Assembly (NCBI GenBank): GCA_016185305.1 | Contig: JACPNV010000001.1 | Span: 62,001 to 126,000, forward strand | Length of the DNA: 64,000 nt | Source: Actinomycetota bacterium | Lineage (GTDB): Bacteria; Actinomycetota; Acidimicrobiia; Acidimicrobiales; Acidimicrobilacustridaceae | Reading direction: 5' to 3' | In this document: positions 1 through 8,733 of the stretch, in pieces | Layout: each line of letters starts with the position of its first letter | How positions within the stretch are numbered: the stretch's first letter is position 1 | Position numbers and translations under genes: made by a program | Notes under the pieces: model-generated | Seen by the model: only the letters and a program-made list of their open reading frames with translations | Database searches by the model: none | Told to the model about the DNA's origin: nothing

Positions 1-722
1 CGGGTGGCTACCCCGCGGCTGAGGGCGAACACGTCGCGGGCCGTTCGCTCCGTGCGACGATCGTTCCCCCCGGCGTCGACACCCAGCGGTTCGTCCCTCT
101 CGACGATGCCGAGCGCCAGAAGGCGAGAGCGTCGTTCGGCGTCGACCCGGCGACGCAGCTCGTGCTCAGCCTCAGCCGCCTCGTCCCCCGGAAGGGGATG
201 GACGTGCTCATCGAAGCCGCTGGCCGCTTGAAGCACAGCCACCCACGGCTCCAGGTCGTGATCGGCGGAGACGGGCGCGATCGCACGCGACTCGAAGCGC
301 TGGCGAGCAAGCACGAAGCGCCCGTTCGCTTCCTCGGCCGGGTCGACGACGAGCATCTGCCTGCGCTGTACGGATGCGCCGACGTGTACGTGATGCTCTG
401 CCGCAATCGCTGGCTCGGACGCGAGCAGGAGGGGTTCGGCATCGTGTTCCTCGAAGCGGCCGCGTGCGGCATCCCGCAAGTGGCCGGGCGCAGCGGCGGC
501 TCGCATGAAGCGGTGGCCGACGGCGAGACCGGCTTCGTCGTCTCCCACCCGCGCTCGGTCGACGACGCCGCCGGCGCGATCCGCAGCCTGCTCGACGACG
601 GCGAGCTGCGAGCTCGCCTCGGCCGCAAGGGCCGCGAACGCACCGAGCGGGAGTTCACCTACGACTCGCTGGCACGGCGTTTGGCGGTCGCGCTCGCCGC
701 GTGTGAGGGTGAGTGCTCGTGA
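1..722 (+). CDS. GT4-family glycosyltransferase, C-terminal part (gene begins before the window)
   Basis: Only the last 239 codons are visible; the frame is open from base 3. The visible part is the C-terminal Rossmann half of a GT-B fold retaining glycosyltransferase. It shows the inter-domain PPGVDTQRF stretch, then SRLVPRKGMDVLIEA, the usual start of the nucleotide-sugar-binding domain. Further on it has EGFGIVFLE, the EX7E motif of family GT4, followed by ACGIPQVAGRSGGSHEAV. Such enzymes transfer a sugar from an NDP-sugar to lipid or glycan acceptors at the cytoplasmic face of the membrane; the acceptor here is unknown. The stop overlaps the start of the next gene (GTGA), so the two are probably co-transcribed. 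Confidence 0.9.
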   Translation, partial: GGYPAAEGEHVAGRSLRATIVPPGVDTQRFVPLDDAERQKARASFGVDPATQLVLSLSRLVPRKGMDVLIEAAGRLKHSHPRLQVVIGGDGRDRTRLEALASKHEAPVRFLGRVDDEHLPALYGCADVYVMLCRNRWLGREQEGFGIVFLEAAACGIPQVAGRSGGSHEAVADGETGFVVSHPRSVDDAAGAIRSLLDDGELRARLGRKGRERTEREFTYDSLARRLAVALAACEGECS

Positions 723-1204
723 CCGACGATCCCGGTGACGGCAACCAGGCGGCCGAACGCGTCGAGCACCCGGTGCTGGTCGACACGAACGACGGTGATG
801 CGTTGCTCGCGGCCTCGTGGATCGGCACCGGTGTGCTCGCCGTCGCCTCGGTCGTGGCCGTCGCCAGCGCGTCGCTGGAGTCGGTGCTCATCGCCGTCTC
901 TCTCATCATGTTCGCGTTGGGCATCGTGCTGTTCATCCGCGCCTTCCTGTTCGCGGTGAACGTACGGCGAGAGGACCTCATCGGCATCGGCGGGCTCTTC
1001 TTCCTCGCCGGTTCGGCCCCACGCCGCGTCCAGCGCAGCCTGCTCGGGTCCTTCGGCGCCCAGGCGGCCATCGGGCTGGCAACCGCGATCATCCGGCCCT
1101 ACACGGCCCTGGCCTTCGCGGTGCTGGCATCGATGTACGGTCTCGGGCTCTGCGGTTTGTGGGGGGCCATCCACGGCACGTTCCCCCGCCGTCCGGTCCA
1201 CTAA
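719..1204 (+). CDS. Small multi-pass membrane protein, unknown function
   Basis: 161 aa from the GTG at 719, which overlaps the preceding TGA as GTGA; a GTG at 713 is also possible. An acidic N-terminus of about 30 residues is followed by about four hydrophobic segments: a pair around residues 32-75, one starting near RREDLIGIGGLFFLAG, and a pair at the C-terminal end (AAIGLATAIIRPYTALAFAVLASMYG region). No catalytic motif is visible. It sits between a glycosyltransferase and an SRPBCC protein. I do not recognise the family. Confidence 0.75.
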   Translation: MTDDPGDGNQAAERVEHPVLVDTNDGDALLAASWIGTGVLAVASVVAVASASLESVLIAVSLIMFALGIVLFIRAFLFAVNVRREDLIGIGGLFFLAGSAPRRVQRSLLGSFGAQAAIGLATAIIRPYTALAFAVLASMYGLGLCGLWGAIHGTFPRRPVH

Positions 1205-1213
1205 GTTCGCGTC

Positions 1214-1672
1214 ATGGCCGAGCAGGCGACCGAGACCATCACCATCGCCGCACCCGTGCAGCGCGTCTTCGAGACCCTGATCGATTTCGAGTCCTACCCC
1301 GAGTGGGCCGGTGATCTCAAGGCCGCCCATGTCGTCGAGCGCGACGGAGACGGTCGGGGCGTGGAGGTCGAGTACCGGGCGGCGGCGATGGGGCGCAGCA
1401 CCTCCTATCGGCTCCGGTACGACTACGAGGGGGCGCCGAACCGGCTGACCTGGACGCTCGTCGAGGGCGACCTCGAGAGCGAGCTCGATGGCTTCTACCA
1501 GCTCAACACGTCGCCCGGCGAGGACGGCAGCACCGATGTCATCTGGCAAACGGTCATCGATCTGATGGTGCCGATCCCCGGGTTCATCAAGCGCCGAGCG
1601 GAGAGCCGCATCATCAAAGCCGCCCTCGACCAACTGAAGCAGCGCGTCGAGTCCGCGGTCGCCCCCGACTGA
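1214..1672 (+). CDS. SRPBCC-superfamily (START-like) protein
   Basis: 152 aa, the normal size for a single SRPBCC/polyketide-cyclase-like domain. It opens with ETITIAAPVQRVFETLIDFESYPEW, the typical first strand and helix of this helix-grip fold, and ends with a long C-terminal helix (RRAESRIIKAALDQLKQRV) that lines the ligand pocket in the family. These proteins bind hydrophobic ligands; neither ligand nor enzymatic role can be read from the sequence. The ArsA-like gene follows after 4 nt, so the two are likely in one operon. Confidence 0.8.
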   Translation: MAEQATETITIAAPVQRVFETLIDFESYPEWAGDLKAAHVVERDGDGRGVEVEYRAAAMGRSTSYRLRYDYEGAPNRLTWTLVEGDLESELDGFYQLNTSPGEDGSTDVIWQTVIDLMVPIPGFIKRRAESRIIKAALDQLKQRVESAVAPD

Positions 1673-1676
1673 CACT

Positions 1677-2548
1677 GTGCGGATCCTGCTGTTCACGGGC
1701 AAGGGGGGTGTCGGGAAGACCACCGTCGCGGCGTCGACGGCGGTCCGCTGTGCCGACGCCGGCGCGCGCACGCTGGTGCTCTCGACCGACCCCGCGCATT
1801 CGCTTGCCGACTCGTTCGACACCCATCTGCGAACGACTCCGACCAACATCGGCGGCTCGCTGTTCGGGCAGCAGCTCGACGCGCAGGAACGCATGGAGGA
1901 GTCCTGGGGTGAGATCCAGCTGTACCTCGCCGAGCTGTTCGACTGGGCCGGCGTCGATGCTGTCGAGGCCGAAGAGCTCTCGGTCTTTCCCGGCCTGGAC
2001 GAGGTCTTCGCACTGAGCGACATCAAGCAGTTCGCGGACTCGGGTGACTGGGACGTGATCGTCGTCGATTGCGCGCCGACGGCCGAGACCATCCGGCTGC
2101 TGTCGCTGCCCGACATCCTCGCGTGGTACATGGACCGGATCTTCCCCTCGACTCGCCGCTTGAACCGACTGGTCAAGCCGGTGTTGGGCCGGCTCACGAG
2201 CATGCCGATCGCCGGCGACAGCGTCTACCGGGCCGGCCATCGGTTCTACGAGCGCCTCGACGGCGTCAAGGACCTGCTGGCCGACGCCGAGCGCTCGAGC
2301 GTGCGGCTCGTGGTGAACCCCGAGCGCATGCCTTTGCCGATCGAGACGAGCTCGAGGTGGGCCGGCACGGCGACGAGTTGCTGGTCCGAGTCGGCCCTTA
2401 CCGAAGGGCGCTCGTGCTTCCCGATACGCTTCGCCGCCGCGGCGTCAGCTCCGCGGCACTCCGCGACGGCCGACTCACGGTAACCTTTGATGCCGGTGGC
2501 GGGGCGCGAACCTCTGCTCTCCACGTCGGAGAGCGGCAACAGACCTAG
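1677..2548 (+). pseudogene. ArsA/Get3-type anion-transporting ATPase, internally deleted and frameshifted
   Basis: The GTG start at 1677 gives a normal ArsA N-terminal half: P-loop GKGGVGKT at residues 8-15, then LSTDPAHSLADSFD, and DVIVVDCAPTAETIRLLSLP. The frame runs to 2483 (268 aa), but homology stops at VVNPERM (residue 218, base 2330). From base 2330 the next frame reads AFADRDELEVGRHGDELLVRVG and then GPYRRALVLPDTL, the normal ArsA C-terminal strand region, ending at a TAG at 2546-2548. Roughly 100 residues of the usual ~400 are missing between the two parts. The next gene begins 5 nt after the out-of-frame stop, the spacing expected of the intact ancestor. Either a decayed gene or an assembly deletion. 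Confidence 0.8.
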
Positions 2549-2553
2549 GACCT

Positions 2554-2829
2554 ATGAACGACGAACGAGCGGCCCGGGGGGTCGAACACCTGCAAGCTGC
2601 CGCGATGGAGATGATCGCGGCGGCGCGGGCGTTCCTCGACGTCGTCGAAGATGTCGTGGCCGACCCCGAGAAGGTGGCCGACGTCGTGAGCGCGGTGGGC
2701 AGTGTGGCTCGCGATGTCGGCGACGCGGCGAAGGACGCGGCCCGCAGCGCCACACGATCAGCAGGCGGTTCGCCGACGGGCGACCCCGCCCATTCCGACG
2801 AGGGAGTGCAACGCATCCCGGTTTCCTGA
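2554..2829 (+). CDS. Small hypothetical protein with amphipathic helices
   Basis: 91 aa starting at ATG 2554, 5 nt after the C-terminal remnant of the ArsA-like gene. Residues 10-65 are predicted helical and rich in Ala, Val and Asp (AARAFLDVVEDVVADPEKV), without a clear membrane segment. The tail is Ser/Gly/Pro-rich. No known motif is visible. Position and codon use suggest a real gene in the SRPBCC-arsA operon, of unknown function. Confidence 0.6.
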   Translation: MNDERAARGVEHLQAAAMEMIAAARAFLDVVEDVVADPEKVADVVSAVGSVARDVGDAAKDAARSATRSAGGSPTGDPAHSDEGVQRIPVS

Positions 2830-2891
2830 GCACCACCGGAGAGAGTGACCCGGAAAGACCGCCCCTCCCATGACCATTCGGTGACACCACC

Positions 2892-5282
2892 ATGAGGCTG
2901 CTGCAGATCGATCCCAACGGTTCAGAGACCACCGCGCTCGACTTTCACCCGATGGTGACCATCGTGACGGGGTTGACGCCGTCCGGCCGCGACATCGTGC
3001 TTCGTGTCGCCCGTTCGCTCGCCAAGGCCCAAGACCCCGGTTACGGCGGCCTGCTCGAGGCGCATGGCGTGCTGCTCGACCTGAGCCGCGAAACGCTCGA
3101 GCTGCTCGATCTCCAGACCGACTTCGATGTGCTGATCGCCGAAGACGACCTTCCGAGAGGAGCGCCGCTTCCGCCCGAGACGGCCGAAGATGTCGAGGCG
3201 GCACCAGCCGCTGAACTGAGTGAGGCGGCCCGAGGCTATGACGATGTCGAGGCGTTCATCGAGAGCGCGCCGGTTGGTCTCTCCGACGAGTTCGATCAGG
3301 CCCGCCGCCGGCGTGCTGATGCACGGGAAGCGCTCGGGATCCTCCGAGAGGCGGCCGCCAAGTCGCAGGCGGAGTTCGACAAGGTGCTCGCCAAGCAGAA
3401 GATGGCCGAGGCGGAGTTCGCGGCCGTCCGCGAGAGCCGCCCGTTGCTGCGCCTCGTGGTCGGCGAAGAGGCCGAGGATGGCGAACCGGCCGAGCCCCAG
3501 ATCGACCCGCGTGAGATCATCCGCCAGCGCAACGAGCTCGCGCTGAAGGTCGAGCAGCTCGAGGGCCGCATCACCACGATGGTCCGAGGCCTCGAAGAGC
3601 TGTCCGCCATCGACACCCGCCCCTTGACCGTCCTGCTCGACGCCATCCGCAACCCGCAGCCGATCGAGTACGTTCCGTCTGACCGGGCGCACGAGCTCGC
3701 GGACGAGGTCATCGATCTCGAGCGAAAGGTTGCCGAGCTCGAGAAAGATCTCGACAAGCGCGGCCTGGCGTCGGGTCTCGCGTTGAAGCAGCTGGAGATC
3801 GCTCGCAACGAGCTGGCCAACGCGGAGAAGGCGATGCGCAAGCCTGAGCTCACAGCCGACGACATCAGCGCGCTCGAGGCCGCGCACGAGGAAGTCCTCG
3901 AGGCCGAGACCAAGGCGAGTGGCGCGTTCAAGCGCGGTGGCCAGAAGCGCCTCGAACAGGCGCTGGCCCGCCAGCAGGAGATCCTCGATCACATCGGTTT
4001 CCCCACATGGAGCGCGTACGTGATGGGCGCGGGCCTCCTCGCCATCGACCATGCGGCCGAGCAACGACTCGACAAGGCCCGGCTCGACATGGATGCCGCC
4101 GAGAACCACTGGGCCTCGGTCTGTGCCGAGATCGAATCGAACCCCGAGCACCGCCAGTTGCTCGATCGCTTGGAAGACGTCTACCTGGAGGCCTTCGACC
4201 TTCTGGGCGGGACCGAGCCCGAAGACCTCGAGGGTGCCCTGCGCGAGCTGCAGGTACCGAAGCGAGAGGTGACGTCCGAAGAGCTCGTCGATGCGCTCGC
4301 CTACCAGCTCGAGCTGGCCGGCTTGCAGCTTCCCGAAGGTGCGAGCGCCGACCTGACCGTCGTCGCCGCGGATGCGTTCCTCGAGGAAGCCTCCGCGGTC
4401 GAAGGGCGGATCGCCGAGATTCGAGACGAGCGGGCGACGGCCGAAGCCGAGCTCGCCGTGGCGCGCGGACAGCTCAACGAGCTCGCCCTCGTCGAGCTAC
4501 CTGAACTCGACGAGACCGAGCTCTCGATCGACGACGCCTTCGATCCCTCCGACCCGTTCGGACTCGGCGACGTGCAGGCGGGTGAACGCGCGCCGACCGA
4601 GATGGGGCCAAGGGGCGAGGCAGAACAGCAGCGCGGCCTCGGTACCGCGGGCGATCCGTTCGATGTCGGCGCAATCGCTGCCGGCGACGCCGGTGGAGCC
4701 CTGTTCGGCGGTCTGGCCGAGGAGCAGGACGAACCCGATCTCGAACGCCTCGAGCGTGCGGTCGACGACGCGGTCGAAGAGGTCGCCGAGTACACCGAAT
4801 GGGTCGAGTCTCGCGAGGCGCTGGTCGATGCGGCACTGACGATCGAGGCGGTTGCCACCACCCGGCTCCTGAAGATCGCGTCCGAGTTGATGGATCAGAC
4901 CGACGCAAACGCCCCGGCGAGCGTCGGCGGCAACGGTGACTCGGCGGGTGGAACAGCTTCGAGTGGAGGTTCACCCGGGGGCTCGAACGGCAGTGCGGCA
5001 CGCACCGGTCCGCCTCGCGTGGAGGACATCGAGCAGTTCCTCGTCGATCGGTCCGAGACGCATTGCCATGTGTCGTACGCGGGGTCGTTGCCGATCGTGT
5101 TGAACGACACCTTCGCACACCTCCGGTCCGACGATGCCCGCCGGCTGCTCGACCAGCTCCGGATGATGTCCGAAGCCGTGCAGGTCATCTACCTCACAGA
5201 CGATGGAGGCATCGCCGGTTGGGCCGAGGAAGTCGGCTTCCAGCGAGCGGCGGTCGTTCCCGCTCCCATCGGCTTCGGCTGA
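2892..5282 (+). CDS. SMC/RecN-like coiled-coil protein with degenerate nucleotide-binding ends
   Basis: 796 aa. The N-terminus (LDFHPMVTIVTGLTPSGRDIVLRVA) sits where SMC/RecN/SbcC proteins carry strand-1 plus Walker A, but GLTPSGRD lacks the GK(S/T) signature. Residues ~125-440 and 480-640 are long Glu/Ala/Leu/Arg-rich coiled coils, separated by less helical linkers. A Gly/Ser-rich linker (~residues 675-710) precedes a C-terminal block, SLPIVLNDTFAHLRSDDARRLLDQL then VQVIYLTDD, which resembles the Walker B/D-loop end of ABC-type SMC ATPases. The overall plan is therefore SMC-like with a lost or altered P-loop. A role in chromosome structure or repair is only inference. It is followed by a baeRF-like gene. 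Confidence 0.65.
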   Translation: MRLLQIDPNGSETTALDFHPMVTIVTGLTPSGRDIVLRVARSLAKAQDPGYGGLLEAHGVLLDLSRETLELLDLQTDFDVLIAEDDLPRGAPLPPETAEDVEAAPAAELSEAARGYDDVEAFIESAPVGLSDEFDQARRRRADAREALGILREAAAKSQAEFDKVLAKQKMAEAEFAAVRESRPLLRLVVGEEAEDGEPAEPQIDPREIIRQRNELALKVEQLEGRITTMVRGLEELSAIDTRPLTVLLDAIRNPQPIEYVPSDRAHELADEVIDLERKVAELEKDLDKRGLASGLALKQLEIARNELANAEKAMRKPELTADDISALEAAHEEVLEAETKASGAFKRGGQKRLEQALARQQEILDHIGFPTWSAYVMGAGLLAIDHAAEQRLDKARLDMDAAENHWASVCAEIESNPEHRQLLDRLEDVYLEAFDLLGGTEPEDLEGALRELQVPKREVTSEELVDALAYQLELAGLQLPEGASADLTVVAADAFLEEASAVEGRIAEIRDERATAEAELAVARGQLNELALVELPELDETELSIDDAFDPSDPFGLGDVQAGERAPTEMGPRGEAEQQRGLGTAGDPFDVGAIAAGDAGGALFGGLAEEQDEPDLERLERAVDDAVEEVAEYTEWVESREALVDAALTIEAVATTRLLKIASELMDQTDANAPASVGGNGDSAGGTASSGGSPGGSNGSAARTGPPRVEDIEQFLVDRSETHCHVSYAGSLPIVLNDTFAHLRSDDARRLLDQLRMMSEAVQVIYLTDDGGIAGWAEEVGFQRAAVVPAPIGFG

Positions 5283-5353
5283 CCGAAGGCCGTGCGGTGG
5301 CCACCCAAGCCCGTCGGCAGAACGCCACCGAGCTGCCTACCATCGGACAGGCG

Positions 5354-6529
5354 ATGCCCGACGACTCTCGCCCCAGCCGCCGGGGCACCGGCGGCGATAC
5401 CTCTGGAGGTGCCGTGCCCGCCATCACCGAAGATGCCATCCGTGAGCTTGCAGCATTTCGGGGGGAGGAGGCACCGGTCACCAGCTGCTACTTGAACGTC
5501 GACGGTCGGCACCACACTCGCCGGGAGGAGTACGAGCAAGAGCTCGATCACCTGGTCCGCGGGGCCAAGCCACGGGCTAACGGCACCCATTCGGTGGCGA
5601 GCGACCTGCGGCGGATCACCGAGTTCGTCCGGGGCGGGATCGATCGCTCGACGACGAGGGGTCTCGCCATCTTCTCGTGCACGGCGCACGACTTCTGGGA
5701 GGTCGTGCTGCTCCCGGTCCCGGTGCGCAACAAGGTCGTGATCCAGAGCGCGCCCGCGGTGAGCCAGCTCGAGCGCCTCGTCAACGAGTTCAACCGGTTC
5801 GGCGTGCTGCTCGCCGACAGGCAGCGGGCCCGGATGTTCGTGTTCGAGATGGGCGAGTTGACCGATCACTCCGAACGGCTCGACGAGCTGCCCCGTGACT
5901 ACGACGCGAGAGGCGAGAAAGACCAGGGCGACAAGCACGCGCACGTGGAGGCGCTCGCATCGCAGCATCTACGGCAGGCGGCGGCAGCTGCGTTCGACCT
6001 GTTCCGGTCCGGGGGATTCGAGCACTTCACGATCGGCTGCCCTGACCCGATCGCGCACGAGCTCGAGAGCAACCTGCACCCGTACCTCCGCGAGCGACTC
6101 GCCCCGCGGGTCGGCGTGCAGCCGTCGGCGTCGCTCGAGCAGATCCGGCAGGCCGTCATCGACCTCGAGCTGGAGGTCGATCGGCTCGAAGAGGCAGAGC
6201 AGGTCGATCGTCTGCGGGCGGCGGTGGCGACGAGCCAGCGGGGTGTCGCCGGGCTGCCGGGTGTCCTGGCGGCCCTGAGCGAGCATCGCGTCCAGTCGCT
6301 GCTGGTGTCCGATGGCTTCAGCCAGCCAGGCTGGCGGTGCGAGGCCTGCCATCTGCTGACGACCGTCGGACGGAACTGCCCCGCGTGCCAGGGCGAGATG
6401 GCGCAGGTGGAAGACGCCGTGGAGGAAGCGCTCGACGACGCGCTGCGCCAGTCGTGCGCCGTCCGCGTGTGCGTCGGCAACGCCGACCTCGACGTGCTCG
6501 GGCGCATCGGCGCGTTGCTGCGGTACTGA
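5354..6529 (+). CDS. eRF1-like bacterial release-factor-fold protein (baeRF/Vms1-like) with zinc ribbon
   Basis: 391 aa from ATG 5354. A GTG at 5414 preceded by GGAGGT is an alternative, since homology begins near TEDAIRELAAF. The N-terminal block VTSCYLNVDGRHHTRREEYEQEL and the middle block GVLLADRQRARMFVFEMGEL resemble domains 1-2 of bacterial archaeo-eukaryotic release-factor-like proteins. No GGQ is visible at the expected loop (RGEKDQGDKHAHVEAL). Near residue 335 are two CxxC pairs (CEAC and CPAC) forming a zinc-ribbon-like insert, then a C-terminal eRF1 domain-3-like end (LGRIGALLRY). Relatives act on peptidyl-tRNA or stalled ribosomes; that role here is inferred from family only. Confidence 0.65.
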   Translation: MPDDSRPSRRGTGGDTSGGAVPAITEDAIRELAAFRGEEAPVTSCYLNVDGRHHTRREEYEQELDHLVRGAKPRANGTHSVASDLRRITEFVRGGIDRSTTRGLAIFSCTAHDFWEVVLLPVPVRNKVVIQSAPAVSQLERLVNEFNRFGVLLADRQRARMFVFEMGELTDHSERLDELPRDYDARGEKDQGDKHAHVEALASQHLRQAAAAAFDLFRSGGFEHFTIGCPDPIAHELESNLHPYLRERLAPRVGVQPSASLEQIRQAVIDLELEVDRLEEAEQVDRLRAAVATSQRGVAGLPGVLAALSEHRVQSLLVSDGFSQPGWRCEACHLLTTVGRNCPACQGEMAQVEDAVEEALDDALRQSCAVRVCVGNADLDVLGRIGALLRY

Positions 6530-6533
6530 CTGC

Positions 6534-7487
6534 ATGCGAGCGCTCGCCGCCGGTCTCGACATCGGCGGCACGAAGATCCTCGGCCATGTGCTCGACGGCG
6601 ACGACCTGAGCGGGTCGCTCGCCCAGGTGCGGGTGGATACACCCCGGGGCGCGCCCGCCATCGAGCAAGCCGCGCGCGAGGTGCTCGCCATGCTCGCCCG
6701 GCAGGTCGGGGGCCGGTTCGACACGATCGGCATCGGCGTAGCGGGCCTCGTCGATCTCGAAGGCGTGCTGCGGTTCGCCCCCAACCTTCCCGGCGCCATC
6801 GACATCGCGGTGGCGCCCGCGCTGCGCGAGGAGTGGAAGGTTCCCGTCCTCGTCGACAACGACGCCAACACCGCGATGTGGGCGGAGTACCGCATGGGCG
6901 CGGCGATCGGCGTGACCGAGTCGGTGCTCGTGACGTTGGGGACCGGCATCGGCGCCGGCATCATCGTCGGGGGCCGGTTGCAGCGGGGCGCCGCCGGCTT
7001 CGGCGGCGAGCCGGGCCACATGGTCGTCGATCCGTCGGGTCCGCCCTGCCCGTGTGGCCGCCGGGGGTGCTGGGAACGTTTCGCGTCGGGCAGCGGTCTC
7101 GGCCGGCTGGCACGCGATGCAGCCGAGGCCGGCCAAGCCGACCGGGTCGTCACGCTGGCCGGCGGCGACGCGGAGGACGTGCGCGGCGAGCACGTCACCC
7201 GGGCCGCGCTCGAGGGCGACCCTGATGCGGTTGCGGTCCTGCGCCAGTTCGCGTGGTGGGTGGCGCTCGGCGTCGCCAACCTTGTCAACATCCTCGACCC
7301 CGAGCTCGTGGTGATCGGCGGGGGACTGGCCGATGCCGGCGAGCTCTTGCTCGCACCGACCCGCCAGGCCTACGCCGGTCTCGTCCTCGCCCACGAGCAC
7401 CGTTCTCCGGTCCGCGTCGAAGCCGCCAGCCTGGGCGCCGACGCAGGAGCCGTCGGCGCCGCCGTCCTTGCCCTCGACTCGCTCTGA
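6534..7487 (+). CDS. ROK-family sugar kinase (glucokinase-like)
   Basis: 317 aa, the usual ROK length. DIGGTK near residue 10 is the ATP phosphate-binding motif. VLVDNDANTAMWAEY holds the substrate/catalytic Asp region, and GTGIGAGIIVGG is the second phosphate-binding loop. CPCGRRGCWE is the ROK zinc-binding CxCGxxGCxE signature, preceded by GGEPGHMVVD. Actinobacterial members with this layout phosphorylate glucose with ATP or polyphosphate. The start is 4 nt after the baeRF stop. A second ROK gene lies at 27439. Confidence 0.85.
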   Translation: MRALAAGLDIGGTKILGHVLDGDDLSGSLAQVRVDTPRGAPAIEQAAREVLAMLARQVGGRFDTIGIGVAGLVDLEGVLRFAPNLPGAIDIAVAPALREEWKVPVLVDNDANTAMWAEYRMGAAIGVTESVLVTLGTGIGAGIIVGGRLQRGAAGFGGEPGHMVVDPSGPPCPCGRRGCWERFASGSGLGRLARDAAEAGQADRVVTLAGGDAEDVRGEHVTRAALEGDPDAVAVLRQFAWWVALGVANLVNILDPELVVIGGGLADAGELLLAPTRQAYAGLVLAHEHRSPVRVEAASLGADAGAVGAAVLALDSL

Positions 7488-7540
7488 CGGCGGTGAAACC
7501 CGCCTTCGGCGCAGTGGCGGTGGCGCTGTAGTTTGGGGCG

Positions 7541-8719
7541 ATGGAGTTCCGCCGCATCACCTCGCTACCCCCCTACGTCTTCACCATCATCGATTCGCTG
7601 AAGGTGGAGGCCCGCCGGGCCGGGGCTGATGTGATCGACCTGGGGTTCGGCAATCCAGACCTGCCTTCGCCCGACATCGCGGTCGACAAGCTGTGCGAGG
7701 CGGTCCGCAACCCTCGCAACCATCGGTACTCCGCCAGCCGGGGCATCCCCAAGCTCCGCCAAGCCGTGAGCGACCTGTACCTCCGGCGGTTCGGCGTCGA
7801 GCTCGACCCCGATACCGAGGTCATCAACACGATCGGGGCCAAGGAGGGGTTCTCTCACCTGATGTGGACGCTGCTCCAGCCAGGTGACGCGGCCGTCGTG
7901 CCGTCGCCGTCGTACCCGATCCACATCTACGGCCCGCTGTTCGCTGGCGCCGACATCCGCGAGGTGCGCCTCGGCACCGGCCTCGACTTCTTCGACGGCC
8001 TGCAGGAGGCGTGGGACTACTCGTGGCCCAAGCCGCGGGTGATCGTGATGTCGTTCCCGCACAACCCGACGACCACGTGCGTCGACCTCGACTTCATGCA
8101 GAAGGTCGTCGACTTCGCCCGAGAGAACGAGGTCATCGTCGTGCACGACAACGCCTACGCCGACCTCGGCTACGACGGCTACATGCCGCCCTCGATCCTC
8201 CAGGCGGAGGGGGCGAAGGAGGTTGCTGTCGAGCTCTACTCGATGACCAAGTCGTTCTCCATGGCCGGCTGGCGTGTCGCCTACCTCTCGGGCAACCGCG
8301 AGGTCGTGCAGGCGCTCGCCAAGCTCAAGAGCTACCTCGACTACGGGGCGTTCCAACCAATCCAGATCGCGGCCACCGTCACGATGAACGAGACGCCGGA
8401 CTACCCGAAGGAGGTGCGCGAGGTCTACCAATCGCGCCGCGACGCGCTGTGCGGCGGGCTCAACCGCATCGGCTGGGAGCTCGAGCCGCCCAAAGGCACG
8501 ATGTTCGTCTGGGCGCCGATCCCAGAGCCCTATCGCGAGATGGGGTCGGTCGAGTTCGCCAAGATGCTCGTGACCGAGGCGGAGGTCGCCGTGTCACCTG
8601 GCGTCGGGTTCGGTCCCGGCGGCGAGGGGTTCGTGAGGTTCGCGCTCATCGAGAACGAGCAGCGCATCAACCAAGGTGTCCGCAACCTGAAGCGCGCCCT
8701 CGACAAACTCGAGGCCTGA
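7541..8719 (+). CDS. alaC: Class I/II PLP aminotransferase, AlaC-like
   Basis: 392 aa, family-typical. VIDLGFGNPDLPSP is the N-terminal substrate-binding segment. FPHNPTTTCVD contains the PLP-contacting Asn, VVHDNAYADLGYDG the Asp that pairs with the pyridine nitrogen, and SMTKSFSMAGWR the Schiff-base lysine, K237. GFGPGGEGFVRFALIEN holds the carboxylate-binding Arg. Sequence style is closest to AlaC/LL-diaminopimelate-aminotransferase-like enzymes that make alanine from pyruvate and glutamate. Exact substrate is uncertain. Confidence 0.85.
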   Translation: MEFRRITSLPPYVFTIIDSLKVEARRAGADVIDLGFGNPDLPSPDIAVDKLCEAVRNPRNHRYSASRGIPKLRQAVSDLYLRRFGVELDPDTEVINTIGAKEGFSHLMWTLLQPGDAAVVPSPSYPIHIYGPLFAGADIREVRLGTGLDFFDGLQEAWDYSWPKPRVIVMSFPHNPTTTCVDLDFMQKVVDFARENEVIVVHDNAYADLGYDGYMPPSILQAEGAKEVAVELYSMTKSFSMAGWRVAYLSGNREVVQALAKLKSYLDYGAFQPIQIAATVTMNETPDYPKEVREVYQSRRDALCGGLNRIGWELEPPKGTMFVWAPIPEPYREMGSVEFAKMLVTEAEVAVSPGVGFGPGGEGFVRFALIENEQRINQGVRNLKRALDKLEA

Positions 8720-8733
8720 CCAGTTCCGCCGGC

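Noticed and set aside
659..2203. 514-codon minus-strand open frame opposite the membrane, SRPBCC and ArsA genes
   Set aside because: Antisense shadow of three well-supported genes; no homology and atypical composition.
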